A DNA stretch of 64,000 nucleotides, from positions 3,884,223 through 3,948,222 of the forward strand of contig CM035809.1 in NCBI GenBank assembly GCA_020466095.1, in the 5' to 3' direction. The translations under genes and the position numbers were made by a program. This stretch comes from Chlorops oryzae. Lineage: Eukaryota; Arthropoda; Insecta; Diptera; Chloropidae. The notes under the pieces are model-generated. The model was not told the DNA's origin. It ran no database searches and saw nothing but the letters and a program-made list of their open reading frames with translations. Numbering within the stretch: the stretch's first letter is position 1; each line of letters starts with the position of its first letter. Positions 12,200 through 23,898 of this stretch are shown here, piece after piece.

Positions 12200-13536
12200 G
12201 AATATTGAACTTCGTTGACAGAGACAGAAATTTAGGCATTAAAAAGAGTTTTGGCCCATACAATATATTTGTCTATATCTACGGAGCTTAGTTTCTCTGC
12301 TTACGCCGGGTATATAAAAGGAATAATAAATTTATTTTCATTTCAATAATTTAAAAGAACACAAATAATCTATTTTTTTAATTATAAAAACGATTGAGCG
12401 CCTATTTTTAACCATTTCGATAGCTTAGGACTTTCCCGACACAATTTCCAAATAATTTGTAGCAAAATATTGATATTGAATTCCAGATGATGTGGGTCAA
12501 CTGGTGGGAATTTTTAATTTTATTGGTTTTTTTTTCGTTTCTAGTCTTTTAAATAATTTATGAAATGAATTATTGAGCAATTTTTAATTGAATTATAATC
12601 GGCACCAATCCGCCTTGAACCGGTAAGCCGACAGGCCTTTTTCTGAATATTCATTTCATTCCTGAGAAATTTCGAAATGCACGTAAATATTGACACCGTT
12701 ATGCGATTTTGAAATAAAAATGTTTTAATTTTTCAATTAAAAAAACGGTTTTTTTTTTTGTTATTTAACAATATTATCTTGGAATCGTATTCAATCAATA
12801 TACATTTTGAATTTGTTTACTTGGCTCTCGATATCTCGATGTGTATGAAATTTCGATCGGTTTTTATTCCGATTCCGACAGCTATCGGATTCTGTGACAC
12901 TCCTGATTCTTTTACTGAATGCTTTTCATAAAGTAAACTATTTTTTTTTTTAATTCTAGTTAGACTGTTTGTGGAATTTACCTTGAATTTTTTTCTTTGA
13001 AAATTTTGTTAAATAAATCTTTGTTTATAACCCTACACTGGGTCTCTAGGTCATATCGAAAGTAAACTCGAGTTCTTCAAAATTTCTAAAACGCGCGCTC
13101 CACTTTTTCTCTTCATTTTTAAAGCTTTTTCCTGATTCATGAACTTCAAATGTCTCCACTGACATTTCATTCGAGTACAGTCAATGGCCTTTTAGCTATG
13201 AAGTTCACGTAGATTTCCATACAAAAAAAAAAAAACACTCGCGAAGAGTCTCACTCAATCAAAATCATCATACGTTTTAGGGTCTGAGAAAGCGAGACGT
13301 GCCAAGTGAAACGTCTGCAGCGTTAGCCAAGTTTTTTGTTCAAGATATTGTTGCAAGGAAAATGGCGACATAAATAAAATGTAATTTTAAAGAAAAAATG
13401 AAAATAAATAAATGATTTAAGTGAGTGGAATTATCTACAATTAGAAGAAAGTTGATTCGAAATTGCGCTCTCGGACTTTGTCGACCGATTTTATTCGAAT
13501 TGCTCAAACGATTCGATTGTTGAAATTTCTTGTGGT

Positions 13537-13792
13537 CAGCCCTGTCGATAGAGAGAACACTGAAACCCGAGCCCCGGATTATGCAGGTGCTCCTTTGAAA
13601 ACTTAGTGATGACCTTTATTTGGTCACACTTGGTTTTTTCGACAGGGGGTAATCCAGTTGTGGAAAGGGGCGCCTCATTACTAACATACCCCCGGGTAAT
13701 GGAGTTATGACCTCTTTTTGGTTAATATCTTGTTTCAAGGGGGCCCCTTGGAAGTGAAAACCCCTTGGCCCCTCTTTCTTTCGACGGGCCTG
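13537..13792. mobile_element. hAT-like MITE, copy 2
   Basis: Second-copy counterpart of 6272-6527. Its left flank differs (GAAATTTCTTGTGGT against GGATTTTGTGGT in copy 1), so some change occurred at this edge after duplication. No coding capacity. Confidence 0.6.
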
Positions 13793-15006
13793 GTTGTGAC
13801 AAAATAAAAATATGAGAAATAACTGAAAAAAGAAGACAAAAAAGTAGAATGGAATGAAAAGGAACTTCGCATAGGTGACGACATGCATTCACAATGAGTT
13901 CATTCAGTTCAATTATTGACGAGTTTCGTTCGTGAATGCATTTGAAATGTTTTGGCTTGCTTTGTCGCTCGTACGATCATGCATGCCGTAATTAAACACA
14001 GTAAAGCTTTGGTAAAGGGGAAAAGTGATTTAAAACTTTCGTAGTGATTGGATTTAGACACACTAGTCCAAAGCTATATAGGCGGATAAAAATAGAGATA
14101 TGAAGGCACATGATCCAGTCTTTGGTGGCATGATCTTCACATTTACAACTTTATTGGGTAACTTGTAGAGACTTTCTTTTTATTTGGTCTTTATAAGTAA
14201 AATGTGATGTGATCTCTTCCATGAAATTCCTTTCATGCCTTCACCTTCTTTCCCTTTCTTTGAATCTTTTTATCTATATTTAACTAGCGTCTTCAATTAT
14301 TTATTCTTTCCATCTCTCTCACACATCTTTTCTAACAAATTTCTTCATATAATCTTTTTCTGTGTAGCTTCTTTTCTTAATGTATTTTTTTAATCGCATT
14401 GTTTTTCTTATTCTCTGATATTTTATATAAAATTTTATTTGCTTTGTCTTCTCTTCATCTTTAACTTTTTTTTCTGACTTTCCGTATCATTTTCTAATTT
14501 CTTATGGATTTTTTTTTTTATTTTCCAACTTTTATAACCAGCTTTAGCAGGGTATATTAGTTTCATGCTGATTTTGTAACAACTAATAGAAAATTTCACA
14601 AGTAGGTATAGGCAAATATCAAGAATATAGATCTGTCCGCCTGATCTCCCCCACAGCTTGATTCAGCCGCTCAAGTCGAAACTTAGAACGTGGCTACGTT
14701 AGGCCGAACTAATAGAAATGGGTGTGATCCGCCCACATTATGCGCTCATATTAAAAATTGTATATAATGGGACCTGCTTATAAAGTATAATCCAGTCAAT
14801 CCTTTTTATTGTATTTGGTATACTGGTGAAAGACTAACAAAGGCAAATTCCCGGTCAAAATGGACATGGTCTTCCAATAAGCAAAACCTACACACATGCC
14901 CACATATAATGGCGTATCTTAACTTAAGTACCGAAAAGCGTAGAAGATTGAACCTGCAAATCAGAAAATTAGGTCCACCACGCCTATTAAAAGGTGCACC
15001 TTACTA

Positions 15007-15173
15007 CAGTCGACTCTCGTTAATTCAAACCTGCGATAATTCAAACCTGTCTATAATCTACGAGTTCCCTACAAAATTCTCTTTATACAGTCGACTCTCG
15101 TTAATTCAAACATTCGAAAATTCGTAAGATTTTAAGAGTCCCTCGAGTCCCTCGAATTAACGAGAGTCTACTG
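15007..15173. mobile_element. Composite pogo/Tigger-like MITE with three termini
   Basis: Flanked by TA (15005-15006 and 15174-15175). Ends are CAGTCGACTCTCGTTAATTC and its inverted counterpart. An internal copy of the left terminus, again preceded by TA, starts at 15088, so 15088-15173 is an 86-bp MITE and 15007-15087 an extra half-module. The same composite is found inverted at 26168-26340. CAGT ends and a TA target are typical of pogo/Tigger elements. Confidence 0.8.
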
Positions 15174-15175
15174 TA

Positions 15176-15678
15176 ATTGAAAGTAGTGCGCCAATCTCGT
15201 CAGAAATCTGGGTGTATCAAAGAAGGAACTTGACCAACTTCAACTTTCTTAATAGTTTTGATTAATTCGCTTACAATTTTTCCCTTATTCTTAGTCTTTT
15301 TCCCTAGGTTTCTTTTTGTTCCCAACGATATTTAATTTAAATCGAACCTAAGATTGTTTTTTTTTACCATTGGGCCCGCTGGCCCATTTATTTAGTAGTT
15401 CGTCTCTTATTTTGAATTCTTATGCCGCCGTGTATTATTAGCAATGCTTTCGTGTGAATGAACAAAGAAAAAGTGGGCCCAGTCCTAAGAAGCGTTCACT
15501 GATCAGCCTGTTGTAGATTATTCGGGTGGTCTTTACCCCCTCCCAATTTGTGTCGAAATTTAGCGGATCAAATGCGCGAAAGGATTTGTGACGATTTCAT
15601 ACGAATTTCCAGGATTTTAAGATATTTGTATTCCTTTCATTTGTTATTCTAAGCAATCACAATTCTCTTGCTGGTTTA
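15176..15678. other. Non-coding spacer
   Basis: AT-rich sequence between two inverted-repeat elements. No open frame of note, tRNA or repeat recognised. Confidence 0.5.
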
Positions 15679-15681
15679 TAA

Positions 15682-16274
15682 CACTGTGATAGTTTTTTTC
15701 AAACATTTTCGAAGTTAAGGTCGGAGTCAACGGATTCCCCCTATTTCAGGCACGAGAAATCGAACTGCATCATTAGTTTCTGGAGTTATCTGGTAAGCCT
15801 TCATACAATTTTTTTTTTAAAGTTTTTTTGGCCTTTTTTTGGTCCATATCTATGGATGTGTTGAGGTTTGGTACTCTTAACTGACATCGGAATGTACTCT
15901 GAGATATCCCAAGTGATTCTCCCGGAGCCATCGTTATGATAAAGTGCCGCATTTTGAAGCTATACCCTTTTAAAATTGTCTATTATTTTTTTTAAAACTT
16001 AGTATTTTTTATATGAAAACCCCCTGAAGTACGCTTCGAAATGTTTAAAATTCTATCAAAATTATGGATCTTTTTTGAGCTTTAAATGATTATAGCTCTC
16101 CAATGCGGCATTTTATTATAATAATGTCTTCGAAAGAATTACTTGGGATATCTCAGAGTATGAAGGCTTACCGATAACTCAAAAAACTAATGATGCAGTT
16201 CGATTTTTCGTGCCCGAAACAGTGGAAATCCGTTGATTCCGACTTTGTCTTTTTTTTTTTCGACTACCACAGTG
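15682..16274. mobile_element. Foldback MITE with TAA flanks (Harbinger-like?)
   Basis: Termini CACTGTGATAGT and CACTGTGGTAGTC (right end read inward) are flanked by TAA on both sides (15679-15681 and 16275-16277). The arms are long, imperfect inverted repeats of about 250 bp. They share blocks such as CGAACTGCATCATTAGTTT and TGCCGCATTTT. A TAA target suggests PIF/Harbinger; the terminus alone does not prove it. A larger relative lies at 58173-59275. Confidence 0.75.
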
Positions 16275-16276
16275 TA

Positions 16277-17473
16277 ATGCAAACATATGTATCTCAAATA
16301 AAAATATTCCACTAACGTAGGTTCTACTGTTGAAGTATTCAATTCAAATTCAACCGCTAACCATGGAACATACTTATTACGCGATGAGAATAGAAAACTG
16401 TGAGCGGAGCGTAACCATCGCTGGCTATCACGTTGCGTTCTACACGTTCAAACAAGCATTTCTGTGAGTTGTGTACCCCTTGGATCATTTGTCTCCGGGG
16501 GAGCTATCTTACATTACAAACGATTTTATAACGCTGTAAATCGTTTCTGGATTTTTCGTTACATCCCGGTTGAAAGCACAACGAATACATGGAGTACATG
16601 GGATGAAACGGAATACATGGGCTGGGAGGAAGTGCCGCTTTTTTTGTTTTTACCTTCAATTGCGTTTTGGCTTTTTTGTTTCTATTGTGTTTTATTGCTT
16701 TTATTGTGTGGGTTCTGTGAGCTGAACTCGCTTATGGCTTATGACATTGTTGAATGCGGTTGTAATTGCCTTTTCGTGGTTAAATCATATATACATATTT
16801 ACATGGGGCAAAATAAATAAAAAATTTATATACCAATGGGTGTACGAGTGCGAGTGCGAGTGCCCCAAGTCGTTAGATCATTAGCGTGTTTAATGTACGG
16901 AACGTGATTAGCTCCTTGCGCGAGCTTTTCTCATTTTATTCTAATTAAGCTGGAGGAGTCCCTTCGATGTGGAGGCGAATTTTTTTAAAATTTATTTATT
17001 TATTTTTTTCAATTCGATTAGAACAAAGCGGAGGAAAACAATTAAAACCGAAAAGAATTGAAAATAAAATAAAATGACCCGCGGGCTTTCGTCGCCTTTT
17101 TGCTGTTGCTTCTCCACTTTAATTATGTGAATTATTATTGACTTGAAAGTCACGAGTTTGGCATTCGGCTTACGGAATCCGAGAATCAATTGACTTTTGA
17201 AATCAATTCAGAAGAGTACGTAAATCTACATGCAAAGGGTTGCAGTGTGATTGATTTTATATTGATATTTATTTAACTTTGGACAGGAATTCGTGCGACT
17301 GCATTATTTTATAGGTGTGCCCATTTCATCGAATTTTCAGCTATGAAAAATGTTTTCTATTGGCATTCATTGCACCGTCTGGATAAAATGACTTTAGTTG
17401 TTTCCCAAAAAGGCCCTTGAATTGACATTTCGAAAACAATTTGCATTAATATTTTTAGCATAAAGTAATGATT
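16277..17473. repeat. 1.2-kb direct repeat, unit A
   Basis: Runs from ATGCAAACATA to a TAAAGTAATGATT-like end and is repeated at 17497-18743. The open frame at 16464-16820 inside it is broken by indels in unit B and resembles no family, so I do not call a gene. Content is otherwise AT-rich and unremarkable. Confidence 0.85.
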
Positions 17474-17496
17474 AGGAGTTGCATTTCGTCACTTAG

Positions 17497-18743
17497 ATGC
17501 AAACATATTTTATTCTCAAAAAAAATATTCCACTATACGTAGGTTCTACTGATTGAAGTATTCAATTCAAGATTCAACCGCTAACCATGGAACATATTAT
17601 TACGCGTATTTGATGAATAGAAAATGTGCAGCGGCAGCGTAAGCCATCGCTGGAACTTAATCACGTTTTGCGTTTCTACACGTTTTTCAAACAAGATTTC
17701 TGTGAGTGTGTACCCTTGAAGCATTTGTCTCCTAGGGGGAGGTATCTTACATTACAAACGATTAACGCATGTAATCGTTTCTGGATTTTTCGTACATCCC
17801 GTTGAAACACAACGAATACATGGAGTACATGGATGAAACGCGAATACATGGCTGGAGGAAGTGCCCCTTTCTTTTTTACCTTCAAGGCTGCCAGTACAAG
17901 TATGGCTTTTTTATGAATTTCTCCCATTGCTGTCCTATTATTGCTTTTATATGTGTGCGGTTCTGTGGAGCTGAACTCGCTTATGGACTTATCGACCATT
18001 GTTGAATGCGGTTTGTCTCAATTGACTCTTTTCGTGGTTAAATCACTGTACTACCATATCTCTACATTAGGGGGTCACCAAATACAATAAATACTAATTT
18101 TATATACCAATGTTACGATGATGCAATCGAGTGCCTCAAGTCGTTAGACTCATTAGACGCTCTTAATGTACGGAACGTGATGTAGCTCCTTGCGCGAGCT
18201 TTCTCATTTTATTCTAATTAGCTGGAGGAGTCCCTCGATGTGGAGGCGATATTTTCTTAAACATTTACTACTTATTTTTTTTTCAATTCCGATTAGACAA
18301 AGCGAGGAAACATATTAAAACCGAAAGAGATTGAAATTAAAGATAAAATGCCCAGCGAGCTTTCAATCGCCTTTTTGCTGTTGCTTCTCCACTTTAATTA
18401 TGTGAATTATATTGAACTTGAAAGTCACGAGTTTGGCATTTCGGCAATTTACGGAATCCGAAATCAATTGACTTTTGAAATCAATTCGAAGATACGTAAA
18501 TTACATGCAAAGGGTTGCAGTTGAATGATTTTATATTGATCTTTATTTAACTTTGGACAGGAATCGTGCGACTGCATTATTTTATAGGTGTGCCCATTTC
18601 ATCGAATTTTCAGCTGAAAAATTTTGTTCTCCCTATTGGCCATTCATTGCACCTCTGGATAAAATAAATTTTGTTCCCAAAAAGGCCCTTGAATTGACAT
18701 TCCGAAAACAATTTTCATGAATATTTTTGGCATAGAGTAATGA
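17497..18743. repeat. 1.2-kb direct repeat, unit B (indel-rich)
   Basis: Aligns with unit A throughout but with very frequent one- to three-base insertions and deletions. Examples are ACTATACGTAGG for ACTAACGTAGG and GCAGCGGCAGCG for GAGCGGAGCG. That error type is more like raw long-read sequence than evolutionary divergence. Only 23 bp separate the units. Confidence 0.85.
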
Positions 18744-19024
18744 TACGAACCCATTGAGCGAAAAAATCAACCAGCCATCTTGCTCACATCGTTACCGAAG
18801 TCGCAACCATATTTTTTTCCCAACGCCTGACCAAAATAATCCTCTAAGGCTCAAATGAAATCTGGAAGAATCACTAAGCTCTGACTTTTGATGGACTTTC
18901 GCGTAATTGGAGAATTTTTTACATAGAAATTGGGGGGAGATAGAAACCACTTAAATATGATCGATGAGAGTTTCCATACCAATTGGCTGATACTGGAAGA
19001 CTATGTCGCATCGATCCACATACT

Positions 19025-19245
19025 CAGCCCGATTCTGAATACTTATTCCCGGGGAATTGACTTTTCTCGACCGTAAACTTCTTCTTTTTTAAATATTTTG
19101 CGGAAGCAATTTTATGGGGAATGGGTATTTGACCCATATCCATTATTTTCTTTACCCTATCTATTTAAAAAAAAGGAGAATTTAAGTATCGAGATAAGTT
19201 AATTCCCCGAGAATTCGTTCCCCGGGAATATTTAGAATCGGGCTG
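19025..19245. mobile_element. MITE of the CAGCCCGATTCT family, copy 1
   Basis: Inverted ends CAGCCCGATTCTGAATA and CAGCCCGATTCTAAATATTC, with GGGG/CCCC-rich subterminal blocks (TTCCCCGGG). Flanks ACT and ATT are not a clean TSD. Two relatives lie at 56899-57130 and 57145-57854. Confidence 0.75.
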
Positions 19246-19299
19246 ATTATACTTTATTTAAGGACCAAATCAGGAAGCTTAAGTTATTATAATCTTATC

Positions 19300-19531
19300 T
19301 TAGCCACCTAACGCCCATTTCTGTCCTTTAACCACAAACGTGCGGTCTCTGAGCCTTCTGATAGACTACAGTTTGTTTTTGGGGATGTATGGCAATATCG
19401 AAATAACCGAATAAATGGAATACTTTATATTCTTGAGCTCTATTTTAGAGCCACGAATGAAAAAATCACTGTAAAACGCTTCAAAAATTTCGTTCCGATC
19501 TCTGAGATTGATAGTAGGTGGTTAAGGGTTT
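19300..19531 (-). mobile_element. piggyBac-like MITE; unoccupied paralogue of 49602-50275
   Basis: Ends resemble TTAGCCACCTA and GGTAGGTGGTTAAGGG inverted. In reverse orientation it matches both halves of the element at 49602-50275. At 19430-19450 it has uninterrupted GGCTCTAAAATAGAGCTC (reverse strand), exactly where the other copy holds a 404-bp insertion. It therefore documents the empty site. The ends are worn and no intact TTAA pair can be read. Confidence 0.7.
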
Positions 19532-22500
19532 CTTAAATTAGCGAAAGTCCTGCCTGTAAACTCTTCTAAACAGAACTCGAAATGCCTTAAATCATGCTTC
19601 AGCTAATCTACATTAGAGTAACTTAGATCAATGATGCCAGATCGAGGGATTTTTCCCTTTTTGAGGGATATTTTCGATTTAACTTTTAACCCGAAATTAC
19701 TTCAAATGCTTTAACGGAATTTTTTCCGATCATTTTTCTTTAGAAAACAGAAAGAGATTTTTTTTTTTTAATATCCGAGAGGAAAGTGCAACCAAAATAT
19801 TGAAAACACTAACTGGGATCCTAATCATGTTCATTCGAGCTACGAGTAATCGCTTAGGTACACCAAGTAGTCCAAGTTGGTGGGGACAAATCATCAAGGC
19901 AAGCAACACTGTCTGTCTATACAACTCGCTAAGTTTTTCATTCTGAATAAAAAGACTTTTTCATTTTTCGTCCAGTTAGAGGAGGGTTTCACTTTTTAAA
20001 TTCGATTATGTTTTCAAGAAGAGTGAATGATCTACTCTTAGCCAGCTCCTGTAGGTGGATATCTCTTGTTCCTGAACTATATTTTCCTAATTTAAAATTG
20101 AATATCTTTAAGTTTAAGTTATATCTAAAGCGCCAATCTCCTTTGAGCGCTCAAGAGAACTTCTCGATGAGAACTTCTCCTTTAATATTTTTCACTTTGT
20201 ATAAGAAATTTGTGATGAAATTCAGTTATTGAACTTCCCTCTTCCTTATTTATTTAAATTGTTGTAAATTTTTTTCATGCACAAAATGCTATTAACGAGA
20301 ATTTTATAACTCCCACACACTCATTATCCCAATTGCCTTAAGCTTTATTATTCAACTTATTGCATTTCAGAAGCTTCTTGAAATTCAAATTATTGTAGCT
20401 AGGTATACCCCGTCAATCACGAATTAAAAAGATTTAGAAAAATCGCAAAATTATTTTAACGACCCTGTGCTATAACGGAATTCCAAAATGGAATTTTAAC
20501 AATCGACTCTGGAAAATTCCTTGCGTGCATGCGCGAATTGCCGAGATTCGACACGCAATTTCGATATTTAATGCAAATTTTTTTTTAATGCAAATCTCAA
20601 AAATCGTCTTGAAATTCATTCATTTGGAAAGCTTATTGTTGTCATTTCAATGGGAAATTACAAGTTCGTCTTCTTTTAATGATGGCAATCTTCGAGATCG
20701 GACGATTAATAATGCGCGAGGTCAAATTTTATATTTTCAAGTCACCAATTTTCAAAAAGGAAAGTAAAGGAAGCATGCGATGAAATTTTCTAAAGTCTTC
20801 GAAATTAAAAATTCCTTTGGTGAAATAATATCCATAAATTTTGAGATTATATTTCCTCGAAGGGTTTAGACATTTGATCCAAAATTGGTGCCGATCTTAA
20901 TAATAATAATAATAGTAATAATAATAATGCGGGACGTTGGAAAGCCTCGGCTTCCATCAAGTGGACCACACTGACATTCGAAGGTATTAGCCTGACATGG
21001 AGACTACGGTACGTTGGGTCCTGTTTTAAGAATATCTATAAATGAAGGTTAAAAAGAAAAAGATTTCAAATAAAATGGCTTCATATATTCACTAAGCCGA
21101 GTATTGAGAATGTTTCTATGACATCTTGATTATTGACACCATGTGAAACTTTTGCGCTTAGCTGATACGAAAATGTTAATATTAACTTAGAAGAACTTCC
21201 TTATCAATTGCACTGAATACCACGTATTGAAACTGTTAAAAATTGTTATATCAATATTGAGAAGAATAAATCGCACTAATTGGAAAACGATATGGGTTAA
21301 AGAACTTTGATCTCCGGTACCCAGGGGCACGAAGTCAATTGAATGAACGATTTAAAAGGACTTAGGAGGACTAGAGAATAGCGAATAAATTGAATTTAAT
21401 TGAATTGAATTAGGGGCTGTCCATCAATTACATAAGAGAGAATATAGTATGACCATTTTAGGCCGCAAAATGTAAGCATATTTAATTGAATCAAATTCAG
21501 ACATAAGATTGAAGGATACTGGCGTAGTTCGTAAGTACTTATAAAAAACTGTTATAGGGCCCCGCTTATTCATCTCGCCCATGTCTAGATTAGTCCTCGC
21601 TACGCCACTGCCGGTACCTTTCACATAGGAAATTGTTCTAAGCTATGAGAGATATCAATACAAATATCGATATAGATGAGATCCAAAATGTCTTCGGAAT
21701 TCTGAAAATCTGAAAGTAGTTCCAACAACTTGTTTTACTGTTTTTTTTTAATTTTTTAATTTTTATTTTTATTTTTTGGTAATAGTTAATGGTGATTTGA
21801 TCGATTTTTCCAAGGTAAACTTATTTCGCGGCTGAAAACACGATTGCTTAAAAACGTTGCTACAAATATTGAACGTGCAATGATTGCACAATTAGATAAG
21901 TATTGCTTTTATAAATACCTTCAGGCAACATATTTCTTAAATTTTGCACAATAATGTCCCTGAATTAAAATGTGACAACCGATTGAACTTAAACAGCGAT
22001 GGGGCGGTCCTCAAGATTGGGAAGAAATGGTCACATTGCGTTACGTTGGCGCTCATCATTGCCTTTCAAATTATACACAAAAGCTGTGCAGAAATTTTTT
22101 TGACAGCGGCCTTTAAGATACAAAATGCACCTATAATCGACTGATGTTTCCTAAAGAGGAGAGGATACAAAATTCTTTCTTTACATCACAAAAATGGTTC
22201 CTCGAAACCCAAAACTGAGATTCTGTGGGTAATTATGCGACCGATTATAATCGGTGTGAGTTAATCAATATTCAGAATTTGAAAATATACCTTAGATTAC
22301 AAACTTCCAATCTTAAACCTTGTCGTCAATTGGCTTAACAGATTTGACGAATTAAATCATGTCAACAAACTTTTATTGCATCCATAATTCACGTGTCCCA
22401 CCACACGGCGCTTGACAACTCTGAAACCTGCAAGACTATCGGAATTTAACGAATTTATTAATTTTTAAATTTCCATCAATATTTATTTTAGCTTTATGTG

Positions 22501-23099
22501 TTCTCATTAACTAATAGCAGACCATTTGCCTAAGCTTTTTTCTACTGTTTAATTGAAAAAAATGTTTGCAATTTTTTTTTTTTATTTATTTATCAGAGGC
22601 AAACATTTACCTTTTGTGCTTTGAACGTGCCTCAATTAGCCTGAATTTTATCTTATCGTACTCTATTACAGTGGGTAAATATCGTTGAAATTCAAATTAA
22701 TATTTTTACAAGGAACGACCGAGACTGTTTGCCAAGGGCTTAACAAATTATAAAGAAATGGTCAGTGCCTCTTTCAGCTTCAAGTGAAACGATTCCATGG
22801 GATTTTCTATACATTTTAAATTAATTTCTTTAGAAAATCCCCAAGTTGGAATTTCACAGCTAGAGGAATTGAATATTTTCACAGTAACTATTGAATTTGA
22901 CATTTTGATTGAATCAATTCCAGAATCGAACAGCTGTTTATATTAATAAAGTCAACTCTGAATAAAGTGAACTAGTTTTCGCAAGGCCTGTTAATAATTC
23001 CTAGGTTGTTCACACTTTCGAGGATCCATTTTTGCATGCAGGATTCTCAGAAAAATATTTTTTCTTAAATAGATCATTTCAAATTAGAATACCAGTGTA
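19532..23099. other. Non-coding interval with a short (TAA)n tract
   Basis: Holds an imperfect TAA microsatellite at about 20899-20930 and many short AT-rich frames without family resemblance. A GGGGCTGTCCATCAATTAC motif near 21414 looks like a transposon end, but no partner was found. Otherwise nothing is supported. Confidence 0.5.
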
Positions 23100-23272
23100 C
23101 AGGGGCGGATTATAACAATTTGCCGCCCTAGAAAGTTGAAATTTTTCCACCTCAGACAGCAGCCTAATATTCACCTTTTCTCTTATTGATGCATTGATGG
23201 TCAGAATTGGCCCTGAAAATTGGCCGCCCTAGACAGCTGCCATATATTACCTATAAGATAAGTCCACCACTG
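23100..23272. mobile_element. hAT-like MITE of the CAGGGGCGGATTA family
   Basis: Ends CAGGGGCGGATTATAA and CAGTGGTGGACTTAT (right end read inward), with GCCGCCCTAGA blocks inside. Flanking octamers CCAGTGTA and TCAGTGCA match at 6 of 8 positions, a worn 8-bp TSD. An inverted relative sits in intron 1 of the FAM43-like gene (53503-53667). Confidence 0.75.
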
Positions 23273-23399
23273 TCAGTGCAATCTGTTGTGAAAACCCCAT
23301 TCCATCAAAGGTGTTCACTCTATCCGGAGTTCAAACTACCCAGACTCGACTGTATATCGTAAATACCGTGTAGTCTCTCTGTCCGTTTTTCGCCGTAGC

Positions 23400-23875
23400 C
23401 GCTATGGAGACGAGCCCTTATTCAAAACTACTTTTCTGCTCTCACGCTCAACAGCTCGACCTCCAGCGATGACGGAACAGTGTTCGATCGATTCCGATAA
23501 AGCGCGCACGTCCTCTCGTTCAATTAAAACATAAAGCATAAATCAAAAACACAAAAAAAAAAACATCATCCGACTAGTGCGCGAAATATCCCTCACCAAA
23601 TAAAAAACAAATAATCAATCAAAACCTAATCGTAAGCCACGAATAAAAACACCAAAAAAAAAAGTATTTAAGTTCATACGCCACGAAGGTAGAATTCCGT
23701 TTATATTTTTCTATATTCATTAAGAGCCAAGAAGGCCATATTATTTTGTGACGTGTTGAGTCCTCAACGGATTCATTAATCCCCTATACCGCGCCGCGCA
23801 ATTTCACACTTAATTCGCCACGCCGCTTTGCCGAAGCATCCAGTGCTGTTCCCGGAATCCAGAGAGGAACCACAG
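23400..23875 (+). promoter_or_regulatory. Candidate 5'-untranslated first exon
   Basis: A non-repetitive stretch with more CpG-containing words than its surroundings, lacking long open frames. It ends at a consensus donor, CACAG|GTACGT (GT at 23876-23877). It could be a distant first exon of the + strand gene at 52.3 kb or of a gene outside the window. No TATA box was clearly assignable and the start of the exon is a guess. RNA evidence is needed. Confidence 0.35.
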
Positions 23876-23898
23876 GTACGTACAACATCTCCTGAATG

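Larger units (their letters stand above)
7563..14840 (+). repeat. 7.28-kb tandem duplication, copy 2
   Basis: Head-to-tail second copy of 283-7562. It abuts copy 1 with no spacer and ends at ACTAACAA, where unique sequence (AGGCAAATTC) resumes. Compared with copy 1 the minisatellite is shorter, and the left TSD of the nested hAT-like element is mutated (CTTGAGTT for CTTGAGGT). The sequence shows a genuine repeat in the assembly. It does not show whether this is a chromosomal duplication or two haplotypes joined by the assembler. Confidence 0.95.

Noticed and set aside
16464..16820. 118-codon open frame with hydrophobic segments
   Set aside because: It lies in the indel-rich repeat, is destroyed in the second unit and resembles no family. 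The hydrophobic run comes from T-rich DNA.
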